The notes under the pieces were generated by a model, which made no database searches, was not told where the DNA came from, and saw only the letters and a program-made list of their open reading frames with translations. Source: Oscheius tipulae (Eukaryota; Nematoda; Chromadorea; Rhabditida; Rhabditidae). Taken from it: 64,000 bases of DNA. This document shows, piece by piece, positions 13,556 to 23,500 of the stretch; position 1 is the first letter of the stretch; every line of letters starts with the position of its first letter. The stretch lies in assembly GCA_037178975.1 (NCBI GenBank), contig JASJZH010000001.1:1178001-1242000 (forward strand), read 5' to 3'. Made by a program: the position numbers and the translations under genes.

Positions 13556-16500
13556 CAGGGCAGGATGAATGGAAAGAAGCCATTATATCTGACTTTATCA
13601 CGGGAGTCTTCCGTGTAAAAGTGGACGGATATTGGAAAAGGCTCATGCTATTCGATCTGCTTGATAATGTGGATACCTGGCTTCGAGGTATGATAGTTTG
13701 CTCTACTCACTCTTAAAGTTGCCGAAGTCTTCGTCGGCGCCTGGAGGAAAATGGCTCTCTTTTACGAGAAAGTCGTTGTAATGAGCCTGTATAAGGGAAT
13801 AAAAAATGTAGGTTTATCATACACAGGTATCGAATGGTTCAGATTACTCCTGAGCAGTATGTCGCGCTTCTGAAGAATATAGAAGGATACCAAAGCTACA
13901 CGACAGCGGAAATATCGGAGCATGTCACGAGACGTATGTGCTATATAATGGGCTCAAAAAGAAAGACAACAGGATATTCGAACTTTAAAGTCCCATCATA
14001 AAAAAATTTGTGTTGTTCCAACTAAAAATGTTACATTCATTTGCAGCCCCGACTCCAAAAATTATGAGATCATGGAATCCGAACTTGCCTCTCTTCAATT
14101 CTTTTTGAGCACTAATACATTGCAAAACATTGTAAATCCAACTCTAGACTATGAGCGCCTCCCACATCAAAACGATAACTAAAATATTACCGAAGGCGAG
14201 GTAAGTCCTGTGCCACCGCTGCCGAGCGCATATTGGAGAGACACCACTGAACAGCCTTACTTGAAGTTTTGGTTTAGAATGCGGAGCATTTGAACGGTGA
14301 TTTATATAGGCAGACGTGTTAGCCTAGCCCATTTTTCTTCGCTGATCAAACCATAAAATCAGATTAACGCTTATTTGAGTTTTTCAGTTTTTGGATGACG
14401 CCACGTATCCCTCTAGCTACTACTTTCAGATTCCCAATTCCTATCCCGTGCCATTCTAACGTATCGTTTCGCTAACAGAATCAAACTGGACCAATATTTC
14501 CGCGTTCAATTGTGCTACCTCAAAGATCTCTCGTTCGTAGAGCCAAATTATTTCGACGGCTCCGATGACTGGGTCAATAATCTCATGGTAAGTATAGAAT
14601 TATCTCTCTACGAAGTCAATATTTTCTAGGCCGAGATTATGTATCATGCAACAGCTTCCCGGTACCAGTATGATGTTACTCATGATGATTCTCTGTTATC
14701 TGTTGACCCTTTATTCCAAACAATCGTCCCGATGAGACCTCTTAATGACACCATAGACTACTTAAAAAGCTTCCAAGAAGCACAGGTTCTTTATTTTCAA
14801 GTGATGAAGACTTATTCTGTTTCAGACGGATGAGGGTCGTGTCAAAGGAAGGCTGAAGCGGGTATACGAATTCGTGAGGTTACTATTCTGGAACCCACTT
14901 TTCTTGCCGTTACTGGTTCGTAGAATGCAGTGGTACTATTATTTGCATTGGGATATTTGGGATGGTACACTACGGGAAAAAATTAATGAAAAGGTATAAT
15001 CGTTTCGAGTATCTATTTCTTTTTATAGGCTATACAGGAATGTTACGAAAATCTGTTCGAGGATAGAGATAGTATAAATTTGAGTGAATTAATTGTTGCC
15101 AATGGAGAAGCTATGTTTCTTTCAAAATACGTGATCCAGAAGCAGGTAGAAGCACAGTCGAATCCGAAAAACGAACGAATGGCCTCAAATATTAGGAAAA
15201 TAAAGGTAGGGTCTAGTATTAACGTTCAGCAAAAGAGAGTTTCAAAAAAATTAAAAGAGAAATAGATTTTTCCCTCTCAAAATGGAGCTTTTTTAAAAAG
15301 ATTGGTAAGTACAATTTTTCAGAATTACATTGAACGCCGAGTACGTGAAGAAGAAGAGTGTCTGGTCATGTTCGAGCATGGTCATGCCCAGTACATTAAC
15401 ACCCAGCACGAAACAACTGCTGCTGTCCATATGTTCAAAAACTACATCAAGGAAAGTTAACACTGACCATTCCACAAATTTTTGTAGACTAATCTGAAAC
15501 ACCACAAGGATACTGCCAACGCCAGAATCGACGATGCCCTCCGCACATTTGGTCGTTTTCTCAGTGATCAGCCGCAAGTCAGAAAAAGGTTTTACGCCTC
15601 AAAGAGCATGAGAGAAGTAAGCCATTAATGTTGTTGTTATTTAGTATTAGGAACATGGGAAAGAGTTTCTGGATCTGTTAAAAAATTATTCGAATGGGAT
15701 AAAAAATCGAATTCGGGAGCTATACCTCGAGAATGATTGGAACAGCTATTACACGAAGTATATCATTCAGGTTGTATATATTTAATCCATTGTGATAATA
15801 TTTTTGTAGAAAACCATCGCTGGAACCTACAAGCTGAGCACGATTAAAAAACTGAAATCCTTAGGAGAGGGAGGACAGGCCGGTGTCTACTTGGTAACAG
15901 TCGCCGATTTTATGTGCGTTGTCTTTTCCAGAATGGGTTGAGAGTTCTTTCAGGAGAGATGTGATCTACAAAGAATTCAATAACTATGCGTTGGAGGATG
16001 TTAGCACTGAAATGAGCACACTGATGACGGTTTGTGATAGTGACAGTGACTGACTCTTTCAGATGCAATCCCATGCTCACATTGTGCGTCTTCACGGACT
16101 CGTAGTCGACGGAAAAAATATGGTAGGGACACTGATGGAGTACTGCGAGGATGGAAGCTTGGATTTAAGTAACTGGCAGTCATTTGCCAGAAGAATAAGA
16201 CATTTCAGTTGTCAAAAATAAAAAATACAGTTATGGCAATCTAGAAATTTTGTACTGGATGGCCCAAGGGGCCAGTGGTCTGGCCTTCCTTCATCGCAAT
16301 CGAATAATTCATCGGGATGTCAAGCCTGCCAAGTAAGGGAAAGATTATAGTTTTAAATCATTTTAGCATGCTTCTTTCGGACAGATTTAAATATCTGAAA
16401 CTAAGCGACATGTCCTTGTGCAAGGCGACGCCAGAAAAATCTTTAACACTCATAACCAACCATGGGCGTGGAACTCCTGGCTACAATGCTTGGGAGGTGG

Positions 16501-17093
16501 AAGAGAGTCAGAAGTATTCTTTCTCGGCAGATGTCTTTAGCTTGGGAAGAAGTTGGTGGAATCTTATCTTCAGAGAGTGGGAAAAGTTTTTTTAGAGCTA
16601 ACGATTTTAAACTTACAGGCATCCCGACGATTCTTCCTATGTGAAGACAGTACTATTGCCGGTCCTTGCAAGATGTCCTGTAACAGATAAATACGTCAAA
16701 GTCTTGGAAAAATCAGGAGGAGCAGGGCCCGACATCAAGTAAAATTGTTTTTAATGTACTCATCCGCTTACAGAACATATAAATCTCTTCTGGGAGAATA
16801 TGAGAAGAAGAGGTCGACTATAGAAAATAAATATCGACACAGGTATCCTTCAGTTCCGATGGCGACCCTTGAACCGATTTTCTTGTAAGTGAGAGCTGTG
16901 TTGTTAAAAAATTTGATTTAGAATGACAGCAATAGAGCCCAAACACCGACCCAAAATGGAATCACTGTATCGGAGTCTGCAGAAGGAATATCAGCAGGCC
17001 GCTCAAAAATCTAGCTTCAAAGTGAAAGACACTATTTCTGAAAAGGATGTCGAATACACGAATCAACTTCGACAAAGAAGAAACTCTTTCTGA
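13556..17093 (+). pseudogene. protein-kinase-like gene with DMS in place of DFG; probably decayed
   Basis: An N-terminal region of unknown family (exons about 13560-15770) precedes a protein kinase domain (about 15810-16900). Kinase landmarks: glycine loop LGEGGQAGVYL, a VIYKEF strand for the ATP-binding lysine, MEYCEDGSLD hinge, catalytic loop HRDVKPAN (from 16309), and SDMS at 16404-16415 where DFG is usual, then GTPGYNAWEV where APE is usual. The stop is at 17091-17093, with AATAAA near 17104. Lesions: an in-frame TAA near 14180; frame disagreement of one base between the exons ending near 13930 and starting at 14047; a GA instead of GT donor at 15452; and a one-base disagreement after the glycine loop (about 15894-15935). 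Several together suggest a pseudogene, although the catalytic-loop exons look well kept. It may instead be a real gene that I have modelled wrongly. Confidence 0.6.
15452..15487 (+). other. 36-bp intron with GA instead of GT at the donor
   Basis: The flanking exons join in phase 0 (..NYIK / TNLKHHKDT..) only if the intron starts GAAAGT and ends TTTTTGTAG. Retaining it gives TAA after two codons (GAA AGT TAA); the next downstream GT also gives a stop. GAAAGT differs from the usual GTAAGT only at the second base, so this is either a point-mutated donor or a genuine non-canonical GA-AG intron. Confidence 0.5.
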
Positions 17094-18370
17094 ATCCTCG
17101 TGTAATAAATGTTTAGTGCCAAAAGTTGTTCAGTATGTCTGTACTCGAGTTCAATATTTAGAAAACTTCAAACTAAACAGAAAGCCAGCCTGCTGATAAG
17201 AGTTGTTGGTTCCCATGCGTGCGTAACGATACTCAGACCACCAAACTTCTGAACATCAAGGAAAGAGATTTACTTCTATTCGAGAAGCTTTTTTTGTATA
17301 TCTACTATTGCTTCGCTGATCCAATGGCTAATTTATAGATCAGGCTATCCTGTGCTAACATATATCTATAAATATCGTTACATAGGGTTAGGGCAATTTT
17401 CTTATCGTGATTTCGAATTTCTCACTCAATAATACAAATATTTTGCTGACAATCCGTATTTGGAGCTCTCAACTACCTGATCGCTTGAAAAGACTAAAGT
17501 TTTAGAAATGCGCAGAGCATGCGTATTAGACTGAGGGAGCACTGGTACTTATCAAGTCAGTTTCGAAACGACGTTTAGACAAGAAAATAAGCCTAAATCT
17601 ATTGCCGATTCGGCCATTCTTCTCTATACAACGGCTTGTAAATATTTTTTAAGGAAAAAGATGATTTGAACGAGAAATGGTCCAAGTGGCTGCAAACTTT
17701 TATCTCCATACTGACTGACCCAGCACTTTTCCATGTTTTACGCCAACAAATAGACCTAGCGACGGTACTATTTTTTCATATCCAGCTTTAATTGCTTATA
17801 GAAGCTTCTAAACAATGGTGGTCGTGTTTGTAGAATTATTTTACGCCAAGAAAGAGTCCAAAAATTAGCGACGGTACTATTTTTGCATATTCAGCTTTAA
17901 TTGCTTTTAGGTGGGTATCGTGTTTATAAATGTATAGATGATATTCCCAAAAATTGTAAGCTTGTCAGCTAGATTCTTGTTACAAACAGATCACAGATCC
18001 TGGAGCTGGCGGAGAATAGTACTGTTCCACATGCGACGAATTTCACTACACTGACAAAATACTTCAACAATAGAATCTCGTCACTGATTCAGCTTTTTTA
18101 TGGCAGACTTACAGCAAAAATCGAGACAAGAATTTCGGGAACTGGTAAATGCACTTTGCAATCGTTTCGAAACATTTTTTTAGAGATTTTAAAAGGATAT
18201 TGCCGGCAATATTTAAAACACCATAGCGAACTAGCCATTTTTATTTACTCCCATTTCGTAGCTTTGAAAACGAAAGAGGAACTCGATGTAAGTTGAGTTC
18301 AAATGCTGGTTTCAGCAGCAGAGTTAGAATAGCCAATATGATATGAAGATTAGCCCCGTGGAAAAAATAC
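17094..18370. other. region between kinase-like loci, with a partial tandem duplication
   Basis: No gene is supported. A 37-base segment, GACGGTACTATTTTT then CATAT.CAGCTTTAATTGCTT, occurs at about 17760-17797 and again at 17871-17908, marking an imperfect tandem duplication of about 110 bp. Weak coding-like pieces at 17990-18290 may be the decayed N-terminal part of the second kinase copy. Confidence 0.5.
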
Positions 18371-19404
18371 GTGGAACTATCCAAGAAACGCTTTGTGGAC
18401 AGTACGATCCGAAAAAAAATTTGGCGACTTTACACTTCATGGAGTTGTTATAGATTCCGCTCTACACCACTCTTATGCATTCTTATGTTATATGGTGATG
18501 TGACTCTCCTTATAGACATCAGTGAAGAGGTTGGCCAATTACCTAAACTTCTGTGGCTCTCTCCCAATAGAGGGAGGCTGATGGAGTATTGCGAAGGTGG
18601 TAGCTTGGATAAAGATAATTGGAAAAAATATACTGCCAATGGTTAAGTTGTGCTCAACAAGGACAAGTGTAGCTACGGTGATTTCGAAATCCTACTGGCT
18701 GGCACAAGCAGCCGGTGAACATGACTATCTTCATCATACAAAAATAATTCATCGGGATGTCAAACCGGCCAAAAGAACCGATTCATTTCCATCATAGTTA
18801 AGCATCAAAGTTAATGTTTAACATGGTTCTGTCCGGCAACTTTCCTTACTTGAAACTGACCGACATGTCGCTGTGTAGCTCGACACCAAAAGGCTATCAA
18901 ATCCTAATGACTCAAGCTGGTCATGGAACATCTGGCTACAATGCCTGGGAGGTCCAAGAAGGCCAGAAATACTCGTTTTCGACGGATGTTTTGAGCCTGG
19001 GACGAAGTTGGTGGAATCTTATTTATAGAGTAAGCGATTAAAATCGAAGATCATTTTTTTAGACACCCCAGCGGTTTGTTCTTTGTGGAAACAATACTAA
19101 TGCCCTTTTTTCCCATGGGAATCAGTTCTCAAAGAATATGGCAGCGAGCGACACGGTTATCCTTCTCAAACGGGGATTCTAAAACGGACTTTCTTGTAGA
19201 GCATTCAACTGTCTCTAAACACCTTCGATCAGAATGACCACAATAAATCCGGAATATCGACCCAAAATGAACGTATTGTATCGTAATCTGCAAGAGGAAT
19301 ATTATCAGGCATCGCGAACGTTTAGCTTCAAAGTGTAAGAGACATGTATAGAGAAAGAAGTCGGATACTCAAATCAACGTTACCAAAAAAGAAAATCGTT
19401 TTGA
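18371..19404 (+). pseudogene. decayed second kinase-like copy
   Basis: Paralogue of the upstream kinase-like gene. Matching pieces, in order: MEYCEGGSLDKDNWKKY (about 18580-18630), LAQAAGEHDYLHH...IIHRDVKPA (about 18700-18770), LKLTDMSLCSSTP (GAC-ATG-TCG at 18862-18870), GTSGYNAWEVQEGQKYSFS, and a C-terminal tail FSFKV ending TGA at 19402-19404. HRD, DMS and NAWEV are kept, as in the first copy. The glycine loop and ATP lysine are not recoverable, and the segments lie in different frames without usable splice sites (for example HRDVKPAK runs into a stop). I read it as a pseudogene made by tandem duplication. Confidence 0.75.
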
Positions 19405-20162
19405 ATCAGTCTACAATAAACTTTGCTTGCCACAACAGCGAGCAAAATTTCACGGAGTCTGTGTAATTGTGATTAAGATTGACAGAGAAACAGAGAGACA
19501 GGTGAGACAAGGTGAGGAAGCCAGGGAAGGAGACACGAGGTCAATTTCTTCTATTCGGCTGTAGCTGGTAGAGTAAAACAGTTTCGGTCGGTCCCGTTGT
19601 TGGTGTAGATGCAATTGGTCCTCATAGTCGCAATCATCAGCTGACAGGCAATTGTAGCGGTAGAATTGCTTGATCAGTTGCTTCCTTCTTTCTTTTTTCA
19701 GTCAACCGCGAAGCATATGAGAGACCGATGGCACTGAGGGCGGAGAGCCGACGAAGAACAACAGACAGAAGAGCAGTAGTTTTTTTTTAAGATGCGAACT
19801 TTTTTTGACAGGTCACAAGAGCAAGTTGCCTTCTGCAGGAATTAGACTTGACACGCTTCGTCGAACTCCAGCTCGAGTCAGCCTTGTCCAGCCCTGTCGG
19901 GACTAATCACCGCGTGTCCAGATGGTAGTCGCAGTTCTTTGCTTTCGTAGAAGGTCATCTCTTCAGAAGACTACTATTAATCTGCTCGTCTTCTTCTTAA
20001 TGTTAGCTACCTCGTCTTTATCTACAACGTCTCTGTATCTCTGGTCTTCAGTATTCTACCGTACGTTTTGCTCTTTCTCTCAGTATCTCTACCTCTGTTT
20101 CTCTGTCTCTCTGTTCCTATGTCACTCTGTCTCTCCTTCTTTTTTGAACTTTTGTACTTCCT

Positions 20163-20289
20163 GTACCGCCTGCTTAAAACGCATTGCATGATCTCCTGTG
20201 AACAAACAATCTGCGCAACCCAGTACCGCCTGCTTAAAACGCAAATGTGTTCCTTGCATGATCTCCTATGAACAAACAATCTGCGCAAT
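20163..20289. repeat. imperfect direct repeat, two copies (about 58 and 67 bp)
   Basis: Copy 1 (20163-20220) and copy 2 (20223-20289) share GTACCGCCTGCTTAAAACGC, TGCATGATCTCCT and GAACAAACAATCTGCGCAA. Copy 2 has about nine extra bases (AATGTGTTC) after the first block. It lies upstream of the TEP gene; function unknown. Confidence 0.85.
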
Positions 20290-20546
20290 CTGTGCTATCT
20301 AATCCAGCTCTTAACAACGATATCAAGGTATAGTCAAGTCATTTAGTTCTCCCCAAGAGCTTTCTCTGCATTCGTCTGGTTTCGACTCGCTATCCCCTTG
20401 CAAAAACCACGAAGAACCTCTTCTTTTTTCATTCTCGAAAACAGAGTGGGTAGAATTATGGTAACTCTTTATGGAAGGCAATGTATACTAGAGAGAATAA
20501 GCTAGACTCTCATATTCTTTACTCTTTTATGTTTTGTACATTGATC

Positions 20547-20557
20547 CTGACTTTCAG
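20547..20557 (+). promoter_or_regulatory. candidate spliced-leader acceptor of the TEP gene
   Basis: CTGACTTTCAG directly abuts the ATG at 20558, so a splice here would leave no genomic 5' UTR. This is typical of a nematode trans-splice acceptor, though a cis-intron in the 5' UTR cannot be excluded. Similar TTTCAG sites precede the eS7 (about 44716), ERH (about 35074) and esterase starts. Confidence 0.5.
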
Positions 20558-23500
20558 ATGAGGCTCATTTTGGGCCTTCTGCTCATAGAAGCAGTCTGGG
20601 GACAGAAGACGACTACTGGGTCAGAAGAGCCAGAATCGACACCGGAACCCTACCAGTGAGTCTCGGTCTCTGTATCTCTTAGTATTTATTTTCAGTCCCG
20701 GTCATTATCTCGTCGTTGCTCCCTCGACCATCCGTCCCAATCTTCCCTTCGCCGTCTCTGTCAACATTCTTCATGCCGAAGCCAGTATGACCGTTACTAT
20801 CGAGATCAGAGGACCTGACAATGAGACCATCGCCTCGAAAACTGTTGAAGGGGTCAGTGTCGGAATGCCTCAAACGATTACTATACCTCCCATCTCTGAC
20901 GATATTCTTCTGCCGGAACAGACCTATACCGTGAGTTAACAATTCGGAACAGTGAACAATCTCTTTAGCTCTGTGTCAGAGGACATTCAGCCGGCGGAGA
21001 AGCATTTGAGAACTCCCAAATCCTGAACTTCAACGAGAAATCTATGTCAACCTTCATCCAGACGGACAAGGGAATCTACAATCCAGGACAGACGGTGAAG
21101 TTCCGAGCTGTCAACATCCATCCGGACCTGTTACCGTTCAATGGGACTGTCTCTCTCCAGATCACGGATCCGAATCAGAATATTATTAGACAGGAGGAGA
21201 GAAAGTCTCTGACCAAGGGAGTCTATTCCGGGGAACTGGAGCTCGCCTCGGAGCCGCCTCTCGGAGTCTGGACTATTGAGGTTACCCCTGAGGGTGGGCC
21301 AAAACTGGCCAGGACTTTCACCGTTGATCAGTATGTCCTTCCGAAATTCGAAGTGACTGTCAAGTCGCCTCCTTACATCACAAACAGTGACGATTTGACT
21401 TTCCTGGTCTTGGCAAAGTACACCTACGGGAAGGGAGTTGCCGGTAAGCTAAAGGTTCTCCTGAACATACCTTTCAACTGACACGATGACAATACGACAA
21501 AGATTGAGAGGAGTCTAGAGCTGTCTCCGAGCGGAGAAGCTACAGTAACCTTCACAAATCAGGAGCTGACTACCCACGAGTTGATACAGGGCTGGCAAAG
21601 CAGTATCGAGGTTGTGGCGAAGGTAACAGAGGCGCTGACAGAAATCGACAGGAACGGAACGGCGAATGTCCAGGCGTACAAGTACGGAGTAAAGATTGAC
21701 ATACAAAAACAGGGAGATAACTACAAGCCGGGACTTCCTTACAAGGTTCTGGTTGCCCTGAAGAACCAGGATGACACTCCGGTCAAGGCGAACCTACCCA
21801 GGGGAATGCAAGTGAGTCAGAGAAAAACATATAAGCAGAGAGACAGAGAGAAGAAGAGACAAAGAGAGACAGATGGACAGAAAAACAGAGAGACGGAGAC
21901 ACTTTTAGGTCACTACCCGCTACAACTATCCTCACGTCTGGAGCCAGGAAACCAAGCCGAGCAAGGTCATAGTCCAAAGGATTACTCTTGAATCTGACGG
22001 AACTTACGTCTTGACAGTCACACCCCCGTTGGAATCGAGTTCTTTCAGTGTAGAGGCCGTATATGATCCAAAGGGAAGTAACAACTATTCTGATACCGGA
22101 ATAAGCATGTATTTGCAAGTCGATGCGGCTGTCTCACCTTCTAAGTCCTTCCTACAGGTAAGGAGACAGAGACAGATCTTAATGGATTTAGGTTCTTCCT
22201 GTCAAGGAAGGGTCAGTTCAAGCCGGAGAAGAGGTCTCTTTCACTGTCAAATCGACTTCAGCGATATACTTTCTGACCTACCAGGTAAGTAATTTCAAGA
22301 AAGGTATAGGGAATCTGGCCACCTTTATTTTCGAACTCAAACTCTCTCTTTAAATGACAAAAACCCTCAAAAGTCCTTCGAAAATGCTGTGGAATACGCT
22401 AGCGAATGTGTTGTACCCGCCATTTCTGCCACAACATGTCCGTTGTGGTCTAGTGGTTAGGATTTATGGCTCTCACCCATAAGGCCCGGGTTCGATTCCC
22501 GGCAACGGAAGAAATTTTTTCTTTTTTAATCATGACAAAACGAATACTTTAGGTGATGTCTCGAGGAACCATGATCCTTTCCAAGAACATCCAGCTCAAT
22601 TTTGGAAGCAAACTCACTACAGTCACATTCCCTACGACCAGTGAGATGGCTCCCAAGTCTCGTCTCATCGTCTACACTGTTTATGGAGAGAAGAACGAGA
22701 TCCTAGTAGATGCTTCGGACTTCAAAGTGGATGGACTTTTCAAGAACAATGTCTCGCTGTCCATTGACAAGCAACAGGCTGAACCAGGAACTGCTGTGGC
22801 GTTGACAGTGAAAGCGGATCCGGATTCTTATGTCGGACTCATGGCTGTGGATCAAAGTGTTCTGCTTCTGAAGTCCGGAAACGACATTACGCAACAGATT
22901 GTGAGTAAACTGTTTCTCTATCAATCCCTTAACGCCCAGGTAGAAGACGACATTTCCTTCCCATGGTGGGGAACCGGTGGTCAGGACGCGGCTAGGGTTT
23001 TTGAGGTACAAATCTCTACTATACCCGAATCAAAACCTTCCAGGACGCCGGTCTCGTCGTCCTCACTGATGCCTACCTGTTCAGGCACAATCCATGTAAG
23101 TCCATCTCTTTCGGTTTCTGCTTCTAACGCCTTGGCAGATCTTTTTCTAATCTTCTCCTTCAGTCTGGTCGCTGCATTCCGGAGGATATGGCGGATATGG
23201 TGGTGGAATGCCGGGTCCCTTTATACCAGCACCTCAACCATTCATCCCCTTTGCTCCTGCACCATTCAGCGCTCCAAGACTTCGAATCCTGTTCCCGGAA
23301 ACTTGGCTCTGGACGGATCTGAATACTGGGTAGGGATAGGTTGCGAAACTAGAGAATATGTTGTTTTTACCTGCTATGTTTTTCTGATGGGCAAAGCTTG
23401 TCATTTTTCTAGTCGAAACCGTTGCAGTCGAGGAACAAGCTGATGGAGCTGTCGCTCTCAGTGCTTCGTCTCCGACTGGAGCGGTTTAAAGGCAACATCT

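Larger units (their letters stand above)
19405..20557. other. intergenic region upstream of the TEP gene
   Basis: No coding gene is supported. Pyrimidine-rich CTCTGTCTCTCTG repeats lie at about 20070-20140, and a direct repeat at 20163-20289 (separate entry). Sequence just before the TEP start codon is CTGACTTTCAG, see the trans-splice entry. Confidence 0.5.

Noticed and set aside
13805-13845. A 19-bp intron in the kinase-like gene
   Set aside because: Using the next AG (GGTTCAG) gives a 35-bp intron and phase-0 joining; the 19-bp version puts the next exon out of frame.
21479-21481. TGA as selenocysteine
   Set aside because: No TEP selenoprotein is known, the position is not a conserved Cys, and I saw no SECIS-like element near the 3' end.
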